Shown here: positions 33,802 through 46,190 of the stretch, piece after piece | Layout: every line of letters starts with the position of its first letter | Numbering within the stretch: the first letter of the stretch is position 1 | NCBI GenBank assembly: GCA_900095095.1 | Contig: FMBT01000297.1 | Location: 665,290 to 729,289 of the forward strand | DNA: 64,000 nt | Origin: Fragilariopsis cylindrus CCMP1102 | Taxonomy: Eukaryota; Bacillariophyta; Bacillariophyceae; Bacillariales; Bacillariaceae | Reading direction: 5' to 3' | The notes under the pieces: model-generated | Databases searched by the model: none | Told to the model about the DNA's origin: nothing | The model's input: the letters and a program-made list of their open reading frames with translations, nothing else | Translations under genes and position numbers: made by a program

Positions 33802-35525
33802 CATTCTAGTAGGGGGACCGAATCTACTACAATTGCAGTACACGAAAAGTAAAGATTTGTGAGGATGGTACAACGAGTACAATTATACTGTACTACAGTA
33901 CTAAATAGTTTCAGGTACTACTGTGTTGTGCCATGCCATTGTTAAAAAAATGTCCCATTTCAATGGGTTTGTACTTTGTATTGTAGTATGGAAGTTCACA
34001 CTGAAAAAAACTCAATCAGACTGATACCAAAGCAAAGGATCAAATTTTGTGGACAATAATTTCCGTTGTATCTTTCTGTTGTCTACTGATCATAACGAAA
34101 ATCCCATGGTGCTAATAATGTATTATAGGAACAGAGCTGTGATCCTGGAATTCTAGCTACTAGATATCAATCTACCTCTTTAGAAATGTGTTTGATCCTC
34201 TCACTTCTAATTTTTATACTGCTAGTTTATTCTATTATTACTACAACACACCATCTCATCTGTGTTGATGCTTCCCCTTTTGGGTCTGGTAGATAGTTTA
34301 TATACAGTGTGTATGTGTGTTCTACTTTAAGATCATCATCACAGTATAGAATGCTATGCGTGGTATAAAATCTAGCATTTTAATAATGAGGAATTAGATG
34401 CTAGTAGTGACTTGTTTAAAAACTATAGTTTAAGCTGATACAGCACCTTTTAGGTTTGCCACATTAAGTGTCTATGACCCATATATACCGATACCATTAA
34501 GATAGTTGACTGATAAAATAAGAGATACATTTGAATTCGCTGGTACACCATAGCATACCAGTGATTAACAATTATTCTGTCTTCGCTGTTGCGCTAATAC
34601 TACTCTTCGAGGAGAACAGCTTTACTGGATCCTGCTTTTAAAGCTTTCTTCGCTTCACACGCCAATCAAATTTATGCGCTTTTCATAATTAATTATTTCG
34701 ATGATCCACTTCAACGATTACTAGTACCGGTAGTTTATTCTGCGAACTACTTCAACATGTCTCAATTGAATAATGCCAGTCCCAGGAGCTGGGGGAAAAT
34801 GTGCATAGGATATATGATTTTTTGGGGGGAGTTTTTGACAACAGTTAGCCAATACAACATTGTAGTATTGGAAATAAAAAGGCATATTGAAAGTTCTCTT
34901 CGATGTTGTATCAGTCGTTCATTTCGGTTCTATTGAAGACTTAACGCTATCCTTTAAATAAGGGAAATAAGTCAAAATTGAGTTAAGTACTAAAAATAAA
35001 AATTAGGCCTTTTCGGAATGCATGGAAAAATTACACGCAGTAAGGAATATAGTAGGACGTCGACGTGAAGTAATAATATTATAATTGGACTGTACCAGCG
35101 AAATTGTAATCGTAGATCATTAGTGCCCTTTCAAGTATATAATGCTCAATTGCTCCCCTCAATTCGTTCTATAATTTAATTTAACTCACTATATATATCC
35201 TTTGCCTTGAAGCAACACAATTCTTCAGTAATGCACAAAAGACTGCATGACACATAAAATCCAAATTATTTTATTCCTACATTCATTCCGTTCGCTCACA
35301 TCAAACGCGCCTTATTTATCTTCTGATTTGCTATACTGCACGGATATCTGTTAGCTTATCGTGTTCTATTATTATTATTATTGAGCTTTTTCAGCACAAA
35401 ATTCTACTTTCGATTAGTGTCATTACCACAGCTTCATAATATTCTTATCAATCATTTGTTCCTGGCATAAGATAAATTTGATTAGTTCGTTCACATCACA
35501 ATAACCGGCTTTTTTATATCTCAAA

Positions 35526-37879
35526 ATGGAGCCTTGTCCCAATCAACAACACAACAAGAAAAATCTTCGTCGTCGTCCTATGGACAAACATATGGATCAG
35601 CAGACGAAGCAAAGCGATGGCAATTCCAAACGACGTCGTTTACAACAAATGATGTTGATTCGCAACAGCAACAATAATAATTACAAGCAGCGAATAATAT
35701 CAGATGATTCTAGACGGATTGTGGCAGATCTAAATAACAAGGCCGTTGAATTGTATAGTAAGGGAGACTTTCACAACGCATCCAATCTCTTCGAGGAAGC
35801 TACTACATCCTTACACGATTCTTCTAAAACTTCATCCTCTTTTGATACCACAACGATTTCACAACATCATCAGCAGCTACAGCAGCAGCTACAGCAGCAG
35901 CAATGTACGTGTAACATCAATGATATTGATTATTATTACAAAAAAGACATTGATGACAACATCAACGGCAACATCGGCGATAATAACAACAACACATGTT
36001 GTGTCCCCCCACCGTCGAGTTATATCTATCAACGGAAGGAATTCGATGAAGGTGTAATCGTATATTCGGAAACAGAAGTAATTACAAATGAAGACCATCC
36101 ACATTCGGTCCAAGCAACGTTACTCTTTAACGCTGGACAGGCACGGCGTAAACTTGATGATATTGTTAGTGCATCGAAGTACTATGAAAATGCCTTACAG
36201 TCTTTTTTTCCTAATAATAACAACAACACGATCGAAATTATTAATGAAATGATGAAACCCGTCGTATCATTGACAATCACTGTACAACATCGAATTATAG
36301 TACCTATCCTACATAATATTGGCCAACTCGCTTATCGAAAGGGGGACATACCGAAGGCTATTGCCTCATACAAACTCGCGTTAGTTCATTGTCAACAGTT
36401 TAATGGTCAACTGGATTTATTGGTAGCTACAACTTTGAACTGCCTAGGTGTGATGCATTACCACTCATCGATTAATGAGTCAGAACATGCCATTCAACGC
36501 TTGAAGGAAGCCCTAAACATACAACGAAACGTTCTAGGACCAAATTCGAAAGATGAAGCTACAACTCTCAACAACCTTGGAAGAGTTCATGTCCAACGGG
36601 AGGAATTCGATAGTGCATTGGACTATTATGATTTATCCTTATCGATTCGAAAAGAATGTCTCGGTACAGACAATATCGATTACGCCGCAACTGCATTCAA
36701 TGCCGGACAAAGTCTACACCAGAAGGGTAGCTTTGATCGGGCTATTGAACTGTACAGAGTGTTTCTCCGTGTCGCCTTGATTAAATTCTCAAAGAACCAT
36801 AGAGATATAGCTGTCGTTCTGAGTGGAATTGCACAGATCCATCAGGAACGGAAGGAATTTGGTTCAGCCTTAAAACTATACGAAGAATCGTTACAAGTCG
36901 GTCGAGAAGCATTAGGAGATTACCATTCAGAAGTAGCAATGCTTTATAATCGTATCGGTAACTTCCATTTTGAGTTAGAAAATTTCGATGAAGCATTAAA
37001 GGCATACAAAATGGGTCTAAACATCGAACGGAAAGTCTTAGAGAAGAGTCATCCAAACATTATTGTAACATTGAGTAATATCGGTGAAATTCTACGTCAG
37101 AAAGGAATGCACAATAAAGCTATTCGTTTATATACCGATGCAATTAAACTTCAAAGGATACGATATGGTGAGAATAGTGTTGAGGTTGCTAGTACTCTCA
37201 ATGTTATTGGACTTATCTACGATTCAATAGGAGATAATACATGGCAATTAAGATACTCCAAAAGGTTTTAGCTGTTAGACGGAATGCCATCGGAGACGAC
37301 CACCTCGATGTTAGCAGTACATTAACATATCTTGGAACAATTTACTACCGCAAATCTATGATATCAGCAGCTATGAAACTTTTTGTTGAGTCGCTCCGTA
37401 TCCGACGCGCCAAACTGGGTAAGAACCATCGCGATGTATCATTTACAATATACAATATCGGTCTTTGTCATCAATTACAGGGTGATCTATGTAAAGCAGC
37501 CGATTGCTTCACCGAAACACTCAGAGTTGAGAAATTTGTACTTGGACATGACCATAAAGATGTTTCCATAACTATGTTCAAGTTAGGTGAAGTGTACAAA
37601 GCCAAGGGAGATTTGGATCGAGCCATGACGAACTTCCAGGGTGCGTTAGATATTGAACGCAACACACTCGAACAAGAAGACCCCGCAGCTATTGCACGAA
37701 CATTGAATGAGATTGGAAACATTCATCTCGCTAGAGGGGATGTTGTTCCGATGATGGATGCCTTTCAAGAAGCGTCAAGAGTTTTCCGTCAAGCAGGACT
37801 AACTACGGCCAGCGTTGCTGTATCGGGAGAATTGTATCACTTTGGAATTACTTGTCCAAATGCTGCTCCTGCTGCTTAA
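35526..37879 (+). CDS. Kinesin-light-chain-like TPR protein, one frame break
   Basis: This is a protein of about 780 residues made of TPR repeats of the 42-residue kinesin light chain type, which bind partner proteins. The start is the ATG at 35526. Residues 1-60 are basic, 90-190 low-complexity (Gln, Asn, Asp). Repeats start at about residue 205 and continue to the end; typical units are TTLNNLGRVHVQREEFDSAL and VAMLYNRIGNFHFELENFDEAL. About ten to twelve repeats can be counted. The frame changes between 37229 and 37243, inside a repeat, equal to one missing base, and continues as MAIKILQKVLAVRR with four more repeats. No motor-binding or enzymatic domain is seen. It could be an adaptor; the partner is unknown. 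Confidence 0.85.
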
Positions 37880-37983
37880 GCATGAATAGAGTTGATAAAA
37901 AGATAGATATAAATGTATTATTAGAACATAACGTTATTTATTTGTTTAGATACACGATTACAGTGAAATACGAGCTTTTTGGA

Positions 37984-37985
<2 letters not shown>

Positions 37986-38015
<30 letters not shown>
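37986..38015. repeat. GT dinucleotide microsatellite
   Basis: About 14 tandem GT units between two convergent genes, in the likely 3' untranslated DNA of the TPR gene. Confidence 0.85.
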
Positions 38016-38019
<4 letters not shown>

Positions 38020-38043
38020 CTTCTCTGTACTAATTCATACTAG

Positions 38044-40682
38044 CTAGCATAAATCTCTGAAATCCATCGCAATGTTCTCGAGTGGTTCATCACGACCTAC
38101 TTCATCCGAAGAATCATCCATGTCTGAATCGTCGGTGTTATCTGTTAAATGCAATACCGATGAAACGGATTGATATGCCCGCTTGTCGCTCTTCCGAAGA
38201 GCCAAAAGTGCATTACATCCATCTGCTTCTGATTCTTCAAAAAATACCAAACGGGAAGAACTGTTACTTAATGCAGTAGATGCAGTAGCCCGTGCTGTAC
38301 CTGATTTAGCTAGATAGCACTTTCGTCCTAGAGTATCGACAAGAATTATTCTTTTAAACGTGATACGATGAAGGACACTCAACTGCTTTGTCTGTTGATG
38401 GGTTGGGACATCATGCTGCGAAGAACTTCGACTTACATGCCAACCACAATCGTCCACAGGTTTGGTTAAGATCGCGTGCCCATCTTTCGTTACAGGAATA
38501 GTCACATCTGGAGACTTCATCGCATCGTACGTTGTTAATACAACGTCGTGAAGGCACGCTTTTTCAGATGTCGCCGCTCGAATTCTTTCTGAAAGTGGCA
38601 GGGTAGAATGATTGAGTACAGAGCAACCAGTGCCTTCTCTCAGTGCGCTTTCCCAATCAGCAGTATCGTCTTTGTTTTTGCAAACCACTAGTGTATTCCC
38701 CTTCAAAGAAACGGATCGACTACTTTGTGAAGCCGGGAATTGAGACATTTCAGCATAGTCACTAAGCAGTAGTTTTAGACTAACGTCAATGATCTGTTGG
38801 TAGGAGAGCGAGAACATTGCCCCAACGGCTGGAATACTACATTCTCCTCTTTCGTAATCACGCTCGGCATTCCTAATCCATGAGTACATCTCCTTCAGTA
38901 CACGTCTACTACGACTACCATATCGAACAAGAGGATCCGGAAAGTTCACGAGTCTACGGCGATGTGATGGAGCCACTGCACGAGACTTGGATGATTTTAT
39001 TGACTTCGATGAAATACGCTCCGTGCGTTCCACTGGAATCTTCTCAATATGAAATGTTGCACCCTTTTTCAGATTGATATTGACTGGAACTTCACGGAAG
39101 CTCTGCGTTTTTCCTTCTTGTCGCGATATCTTGTGGGGGGCGTATTAGTTGCCAACGTATCAACAGTGATATTTGACTCCCGACGGCGGTCACCGCTGTC
39201 TCGTCCTAAGCTGATTCGTTTCCCATCGTCATCGTCTTGGCCGCCATAAGCATCGTCGTCACTACTATCATTAGGCGTATGATATGTCAATCGAGGACTA
39301 ATGGGAGATTGAGATGTCAGAACAGATCATTGGGAGGAGGGGACAACCCTAGCCCTCCCAAGCGAGCCGTAAGGTCCTCATCTGCTCTATCGATTCTTGA
39401 ACGCTGTAAATCTCTACCGCGTTTTCCACTTGATGATGCACCTCGTTTTTTGCTTAAATTATCACAAGATTCTGATCCTTGGGGGTATTGTACGATGCTT
39501 CTTCGTCGTTCGAATAGTAGGGATCCTCAACATTTCGTCGAACAATTCCATTGAACCATTGGAATCATTATTCGAATTGTTATCATAGTCGTCATTATTC
39601 ATAGGAAACTCCACATCATCATTGTCACCTCTAGGATAAGTATTGTCTTGGGAGGACCATTTTGTATATTTGAAGAACCCATATCAACAGATGCACCATC
39701 GTCCATCGACAGCAGTAGCTTTGATTTGTCACCAACATGATTCGATCGATTTACTTTGAACGATTCTTCAAGACAATTATCTTCTTCGTTATCATTATAT
39801 ACTTCTAAATTGGATGGCGACGAACCTCTCTGTGATAGACCATACTCGTTTGACTGGTGAGGATTTGGCGAGAATAAAGGTGACATTGTTTCGTCTAGTA
39901 AACGTTCTCGGAAGACTGGACTTTGAACATTCTTTTGACTTTGGTGTAATATTCTCACGTTGTTGTTGTCAGATCCACTATTATTATTACTATTATTGCT
40001 CTTCGAAACACCAAGACGAGTTAATAAGGCCAATACATCTTGTTGTTCTCGTGCCTTCTCTTCCAAGGACATTGATCGATAATTTCGTAGTTTATTAGGA
40101 AACTTTGATTCAAAATTTGATATTTTTTCTTGACATAAGTTTGATACTTATCATTGTATTCATCGCGATTCGGCCAAGGACGGGGGACTGCTCGATCAGA
40201 TCTATTTTTATTTTTATCACCATCACGACATTCGGTTTTCTGGCTTCGATCATCGTTATGATAATAGTCGGTACATGCACTTAATGATTGTCTCTCTAAA
40301 TGCTACTTCTACGCTGCTTGGCTGGTGTATTGTCATATGACATATTCATACTTAGACTCACATCGCTATGCAAGGAATCGTTCCTTGCTGAGTACGTCCC
40401 ACGTTTGCCTATTGACATGAGGATCATAGAGTCATCAAAAGTAACACTTTTATCATTATTTCTTCCTCGTTGGGATATATGTGGAGACATTGCCTCATAA
40501 TGATCTTCTTTTTTCTTATTGTTTGGTGTATTGCTGTTGTTATTATTAGGGCAATAATGCTCGTCAACAATCGTACTTTCATCACCATGGAGAATAGTTA
40601 CAGATCCTTCATCATCTTCGGCCCCATTACCGTCACTGGCGGTATTTCCAGCCAGTGCAGGGGCATCCATATACGTTGGCAT
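38044..40682 (-). CDS. Protein with a C-terminal degenerate SNF2-like lobe, several frame breaks
   Basis: A gene of roughly 860 codons is read from an ATG at 40682 to a stop at 38044, but the frame changes at least five times (near 40300, 40110, 39610, 39480-39310 and 39090). The N-terminal half is disordered and rich in Asn, Ser and Asp. A KKGATFHIEKIPVE segment precedes the last continuous frame (39033-38044). There, NTLVVCKNKDDTADWESAL, DVVLTTYDAM, LHRITFKRIILVD and GTARATASTAL follow the layout of the first lobe of SNF2 ATPases. The DEAH box is replaced by Leu-Val-Asp-Thr-Leu and no Walker A is seen, and the second lobe is absent. It ends MDFRDLC. It is therefore probably not an active ATPase. 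The split pieces should be treated as one gene. Confidence 0.6.
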
Positions 40683-41039
40683 TGTTGTTCTTGTTTGAAT
40701 TTTGGCAAGTTGTAGATGCTACTATTTGGGTTTTCTTTTGTCTGTTTGTTCTTGACCACTGTCGAGAATCATCATCGAGATGTCGATGGGTGTGAGATGT
40801 AAATTTGTGAGGTAAAATTTGATTTTGAATTTATTTTATAACGACGAGAGGTTTTGCGCGAAAAATAACGGCGATTTCACAATTTATTTATTCGACTCAT
40901 TCGACTCAAGTCGCCTTCATCCAACGAACGTTGCGCGACATACTAATCGTCGAAAAATCATCACAACAACAATAACAACAACAACAACATAAATCATAAA
41001 TATACAGCTACTGTAAACAGTTTTGTTGGCGTTGCAATC
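40683..41039. promoter_or_regulatory. Divergent promoter region
   Basis: A 357-bp spacer lies between the SNF2-like gene (minus) and a small two-exon gene (plus). Tandem ACTCG-like units lie at 40895-40908 and a CAA run at 40967-40990. No further feature is seen. Confidence 0.4.
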
Positions 41040-41485
41040 ATGGGTTTAACAACAGTAGTCGTCGGTGGTAGCCTTGGATTTGCGGCTCAATGTATAAGTA
41101 ACGCCATCCAAAAGATTCCGACATCACGACGTAAGTTTTTGGTAGATTTGTTTTTTCTTTTGTTCTTCCTATCCTATCCTATCCTATCCTTCTAACGCAC
41201 TCCGTCGATTTTTCATTTTCCTTTTCTCCTCGTTTTAATATCTCATTTGTTGAAACTATTGATTTCAAAGAACCATGGATGCATGTACTTTGTACGGTCG
41301 GTGGTGCGTATGGTGCTACTAAATGGGTCAGTGCAAAGGAGGATTTATTGGCCGATGTGAATGAGATTCGTGCATACAAGGGATTACCTCCAATGGTCGG
41401 TACACGTACCTTTTTCCCATTCGTACCGCCGACGCATCTTTCCGCCGATGATCATGATTATAATTTTTCCTCATCAAAACGTTAA
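41040..41485 (+). CDS. Small conserved membrane-associated protein, two exons
   Basis: Exons 41040-41130 and 41271-41485 (101 residues) are joined by a 140-nt GT-AG intron that splits an Arg/Gln codon region in phase 1. The N-terminus is a hydrophobic, Gly-rich helix (LTTVVVGGSLGFAAQ). The second exon gives PWMHVLCTVGGAYGATKW, then an acidic/basic helix and KGLPPMVGT, and a His/Asp-rich end. One or two short membrane segments are likely. Size and layout resemble accessory subunits of mitochondrial complexes, but I do not recognise the family. The intron contains tandem CCTAT units (41169-41190). Confidence 0.75.
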
Positions 41486-43247
41486 TATAATAATATACTA
41501 AGTATATCATCAATGATTGATATGTTCGCAATAAATAGTTGTACTGCACTCTTTATACAGAAACCTAAAAAAGACCTGGGATTGGGTGGGTACCTCTGTA
41601 AAGCGGATTTTTTTGCTCCGATTTTATGTTATATTCTTTACTGGACTATTATATTAAATTCGACGAAGAAGAAGGTCCAGGAAATATATAAGTTATGATA
41701 TCACTTAGCCTCCTATATATTTCCAAAACAACAACAACACTGTTTTGTTTTATAAATCAGACCATATTACAATAAGGTATGATTAAAAGAAAGACTACTG
41801 CAATTCATCTCTTTCTGTGAAGTTTAATTCTATTTATTACGTTCATATATATTATGAATATAAAACGAGCAGCCTAGCTAGGACAAAGAACGGAACCCCA
41901 TAGATTGCTACACCAAAAACTAACGAGGGGTATATTTAGGGACCAACGTAGTACACACAGTACTATTATTGCTTTGTTCCCTAAACAGGTTTCTTGTTAG
42001 TTTTGTCTCCCCCAGCTATGCAATTGTATTTACATCTTGCTAAAACATTATTTGTACTAGCTATGGTACTTTCTGGTGTACACTTTGCAGTTCACATATG
42101 ATGGCAAAAAGATAAACTGAGGTGCAAAGTTCCCATGAAGGACATGATATAATTGTATTATCTACTGCAATGTTTCTAGTATGCCCTGGATGTATATATA
42201 TCATATATCATCTAACTTTCAACACAGGTATTGCTTATGGTCAAGAGCTGATGATACAACTGGGGACAATTTTAGAAAGAGAGATAAGACAATTCAAGAC
42301 GCATCACTGCAATCTGTAGATATGCTAAAAAAACGGACCCTACCTACTGGACAAGTTCCTCTGGTAGAATATGCTCTTATGTTGTATATTGAAAACGAAT
42401 GTGTGTGCTATAGAGATGTGTAGAAACTTTAAAAATAAATGTATATATATATATATATATATATACTAGAGAAGATAATACATTTATCAAAATACAACAT
42501 GCTACAGATCAAAAATTATGCTAACAGCAGCAATACAAGTACGTCTAGGTCAGTTTTGTTATGCCTCCTTATATTAACAAATTATCTTATTCAAATAGTA
42601 GCAGAGTACAAACAAATAATCATCATACATGCATAGCACTGCTTTGACTCAAACCAGTAATTTGAATTTTTCAGGAAACAATCTTAGCACAGAATGCCGG
42701 TTTTACATTTCGATCTAGCATAGTAATAACAAACACATGAAGCAAAAGTAATCTCGACTACTATGATAATAGTTACGCTGTCCTGGTTGTAGTTCTCATC
42801 TGAAGCACCTTTTATACAAGGCTAGGAGCTAGTTCGGCAACATGTACTAAACAATTACTACATCGTACTTGACCAATTTTAATTGTTCGTCCAACAATAT
42901 GCAGTTTCAAATTATTGGGAAGCATTATAATTGATTTCCAAGGTATATTTAATAGTCCAACATTCATTATTACATTCTACTTTTAGAACATCCGCTTAAG
43001 AAAGACATTTGTGAACCGTGGCTTGTGAAAATAACTGTGCAGTTTGCTTCATTCATCTTCAGGTCTACCAAATTCAAAATAAAATGCCATTTTGATTTAA
43101 AAAAACGTTTTTTTTCTCGCAAAATTTCAATCTCGGTGCTCCAAATCCTCCAAATCCTCCTTCATCGACAATAATCCACTCATTCCACATATTTTCCTCA
43201 TACAATACTAGCAATATTTACGGTGCTGTTGTTGGTATAATCATTTT
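41486..43247. other. Intergenic region, AT-rich
   Basis: About 1.76 kb with no accepted gene. It includes a TA microsatellite at 42441-42466. Short open frames near 41513-41698 and 42122-42636 show no protein-like features. Confidence 0.55.
42441..42466. repeat. TA dinucleotide microsatellite
   Basis: About 13 tandem TA units in noncoding DNA. Confidence 0.85.
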
Positions 43248-43616
43248 TTAATCCGTTTTGTTATTGTTCATCTTCGTCGTCGTCGACGTCATTGGTGGCC
43301 CTCCATGTTTAATTTTATTAAATTCTCTTTCGAACATAGATAATGAAAAAAGTAATCCGGAACCTAAAAATCCTAGAATTACCATATGAATCCTCGCGAC
43401 ATTGGCCACGAATCCCATGATAGTTAAGACTAAAAGAATCGATATAACGATCCGGACGAATGGGATGAGAATGACACCACCACCGGGTGCCATGATATCT
43501 TGTATTAACGGCATATTACTGTCTGAAATTTGATAGATAAAACGCGAATAGGGAATCCGTACAATTGCAGGGAAAGGGTCTTCAACTATTGTTGCTGTCT
43601 TTGATGGTTGTTTTGT
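43248..43616 (-). CDS. Pkr1-like small membrane protein, 5' end uncertain
   Basis: Pkr1 is a small ER membrane protein needed for V-ATPase assembly in yeast. The last 122 residues of this frame look coding. They include EDPFPAIVRIPYSRFIYQ, the family-like APGGGVILIPF, two membrane helices and the end SLSMFEREFNKIKHGGPP. The frame stays open upstream to 43775, but that part is Phe/Ser-rich, has no in-frame ATG and looks like intron or leader. The true start is probably in an upstream exon between 43640 and 43930. The gene is head to head with GPAA1. The Pkr1 match is by eye and moderate. Confidence 0.55.
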   Translation of the reverse strand, partial: TKQPSKTATIVEDPFPAIVRIPYSRFIYQISDSNMPLIQDIMAPGGGVILIPFVRIVISILLVLTIMGFVANVARIHMVILGFLGSGLLFSLSMFEREFNKIKHGGPPMTSTTTKMNNNKTD

Positions 43617-43934
43617 AAGAAGACTTTGATTTAAAAAAAATGAATTCGTTAAAAATTTGAATTTTGAAAATGAGACAATTACTGAAATAGACTCAATTAT
43701 TTTTTGTGGACGGGAAAAGAACGAGAACGAGCGAAATTCTCTTTTACATGCCTTTATCACCTTCTCACTAATCACTAACTATCTTGTATCCAAACCGATG
43801 CTACTAGTAGAGCTAGTTACTAGCATCATATTCCATAAAACCAGGATCTACCTTTGAACTATAGAGAGATTTTTTTTCGAAGTACTTCATCTGTTTCGGG
43901 CGATATGAATGACCGTTATCAATAAGGAAGAATA

Positions 43935-46190
43935 ATGGCAAAAAACATGAGCACAAAGGAAGATGATGGAGATGGAAACGACTCCCAACAAGAGGACGAG
44001 AAAATACAAAAAAAGGAGGATGAACAAGAAGATGATGTCGCCAAAAACAAGAAATTAAAATCGAAAAAGAGAATTCAAATCATCATACGAATACTTCTAT
44101 TTTTGCCGTACGTATTGGCTCCTATTTGGACATGTCTCCATCCAATAGTTTCTGTCCTTACAGGTGAAATGAAATGTCGTGGATGGTTCCTCGATGAACA
44201 TTCTATCGAAACAAGATTCATGGATGGTCAAAGTCCCAACGAGATTCCATCTCATCTGAAAAATCTTGAAACTGTTTTACCGTCCTCACAACAGAAACAG
44301 AACGACAACGACACCGGTAGTGCTAATAGTGAACCCCTGTCACTTTGTGACTTCTTTGCAGGTGATGGAGATCCTGACTACAACCCAAACAACTTGATAT
44401 GTCACTCGCATGGTGACCATTTTGATATTGTTATGATAAAACCCCTTTCCAACGCGCTTGACGCCACAGAAGAAGCTGTTGTTTTGGTTGTTCCCTCTCC
44501 CGAGGAGACATATCTACTACCGGTATCGTTGGATGATGAAGATACTAATAGTGGTGATGGTGGTAGTACTTACGAAAAGAAGGACTGGGGTACGAGTCGT
44601 CTACATCAAGCGTTGATTCAATCGATAAAACATCTCGCTGATCCGATTGGTACTCCTTGGCTTGCGAAATGTGTCTTGGTAGTAACGCCAACGATTACTA
44701 ATAAAACTTCAAACAGTGATACTTCAAGTATGAGGTCCTTAGACGAAACAGTTTCGTCGTTCTTAGATGCCTACCTTGGTCAACAAGAAATACCGCGAGA
44801 TTACCAGATAAATCGACAACATTCAAAACAACAACAACAACAACAACAACAGCAACAACAAATAGTACCGCAATTACCTCCTAGATTATCGGGTGCCATT
44901 TTACGGAACTTACTTGTCTTACAGGTATTTGACGAATCAACCACCACCGATAAAGGCAACAAGAAAACGATTAATAATCGATCAACCGATTTAGCTATTT
45001 TACCACAGGGTCAACGTGGAGTATTGCCTAACGCTGATTTGGTGTTTTTGGTTGGACGATTAATGGAACGGACAAACTTTATGAAAACTGCACACCATAA
45101 AACTTTTTTGACACATCCATACACACAGGAGTCAAAAGATGCAATGGTTTGGATCGATCAAAAGGTTGATGGATTGGGTCTTGACAAGAAGATGGCCACT
45201 AAAGTCAAGCTATGGGCGAATGGATTTGTCGACACTTCGTTATTCGCACGAACGTTAGCAGTCGGTCCTGTTCCACCCCACGCTGCTGCATTAGATCGAG
45301 GAATTGATTCCCTAACTATCCGAGTGACGTTTACCGGTACAAGTACCTTCCGTCGTGATCCCGTAGTGGAATTTGTACAATACACTGAGTACTTAATTCG
45401 GTCTCTATCAAATTTGCACGAACGACTACATCATTCCTTTACGTTGTATTTGTTACCAACACCGAAAAAGTTCGTTTCACACATTGAATACCTATTGCCA
45501 AACATCTTGCTTTTATTACCGTTAGCCGTGCGTGCATTCGGCCTTCTTTTTCCAGCGATGAAAGGTGGATTGGATTTAATGGCAACGGGAGGTGTAGGCC
45601 TTACAATTATTCTTGTTGCGATTACAATGGTTCTCTCTACAATTCTATCTCCTATATTATCCTCTTTGAGTAGTGGTATGGATAATAATAGCCTACAAAC
45701 TACGAATGCTATGTTACTGGTTTTATACGTGGTAGTGGCCATATCTTGGGTCCGACGAATACTTTGGCGTAAATGCGATAATCATTCTATCAGTGATAAA
45801 CCAGACAACAAAGAAGAAGGATCAGAAGTCAATACCAATGATGACAACGCAGCAAGGAGTATTCGAACTCTCCAATTTCTATCGTGTGTCCTAGCAGCAT
45901 ATATCTTTGTTCCCATTGCTTTTGCACATGCTTCCTTGGCGTACCTTCCATCATTGATATGGACTCCTCTTCTAGCCTTTTGGGACTATTCCTCAATGAA
46001 GAAAAGTACCGGTAATAAATTTGTTAATTATGCTGTGATACCGATCTTATGTTTACTGGTATTGGTCACTGCACCTCCTTTTTTCCTGGTTCCCCATATC
46101 TTTTCTACCTATACAGCATTTGTACAATTTGCTTACGCACCGTTGCATATGCTATTCTTTTTGCTGGTAACGAGCATTATTCTGTCCTGA
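43935..46190 (+). CDS. GPAA1: GPAA1, GPI transamidase subunit
   Basis: GPAA1 (Gaa1) is part of the ER complex that cleaves a C-terminal signal and attaches a GPI anchor. This single-exon gene encodes 751 residues. Residues 1-46 are acidic and Lys-rich and cytosolic. The first membrane helix is at about 47-70. The luminal part has the M28-peptidase-like layout, with AVVLVVPSP, LADPIGTPWLAK, GAILRNLLVLQVF, RGVLPNADLVFLV, DSLTIRVTF and the family-typical LHHSFTLYLLPTPKKFVSHIEYL split over residues 490-515. Six or so membrane helices follow to the end. Extra features are a Gln run (44829-44863) and an acidic loop between helices. The length exceeds the human protein (621 residues) because of these inserts. 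Confidence 0.88.
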   Translation: MAKNMSTKEDDGDGNDSQQEDEKIQKKEDEQEDDVAKNKKLKSKKRIQIIIRILLFLPYVLAPIWTCLHPIVSVLTGEMKCRGWFLDEHSIETRFMDGQSPNEIPSHLKNLETVLPSSQQKQNDNDTGSANSEPLSLCDFFAGDGDPDYNPNNLICHSHGDHFDIVMIKPLSNALDATEEAVVLVVPSPEETYLLPVSLDDEDTNSGDGGSTYEKKDWGTSRLHQALIQSIKHLADPIGTPWLAKCVLVVTPTITNKTSNSDTSSMRSLDETVSSFLDAYLGQQEIPRDYQINRQHSKQQQQQQQQQQQIVPQLPPRLSGAILRNLLVLQVFDESTTTDKGNKKTINNRSTDLAILPQGQRGVLPNADLVFLVGRLMERTNFMKTAHHKTFLTHPYTQESKDAMVWIDQKVDGLGLDKKMATKVKLWANGFVDTSLFARTLAVGPVPPHAAALDRGIDSLTIRVTFTGTSTFRRDPVVEFVQYTEYLIRSLSNLHERLHHSFTLYLLPTPKKFVSHIEYLLPNILLLLPLAVRAFGLLFPAMKGGLDLMATGGVGLTIILVAITMVLSTILSPILSSLSSGMDNNSLQTTNAMLLVLYVVVAISWVRRILWRKCDNHSISDKPDNKEEGSEVNTNDDNAARSIRTLQFLSCVLAAYIFVPIAFAHASLAYLPSLIWTPLLAFWDYSSMKKSTGNKFVNYAVIPILCLLVLVTAPPFFLVPHIFSTYTAFVQFAYAPLHMLFFLLVTSIILS

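Larger units (their letters stand above)
32824..35525. other. 2.7-kb intergenic region with palindromes
   Basis: No gene is accepted in this stretch. It contains repeated GTGTACAACAATACAT units (33321-33365), paired TACTTTAA units (33280-33297), two strong palindromes near 33.7 kb, and many TACAGTA/TACTGTA motifs. Base composition is AT-rich throughout. Confidence 0.55.

Noticed and set aside
38044-40682. An FHA domain in the N-terminal half of the SNF2-like protein
   Set aside because: The expected GRxxxxD and SxxH motifs are not visible in any frame.
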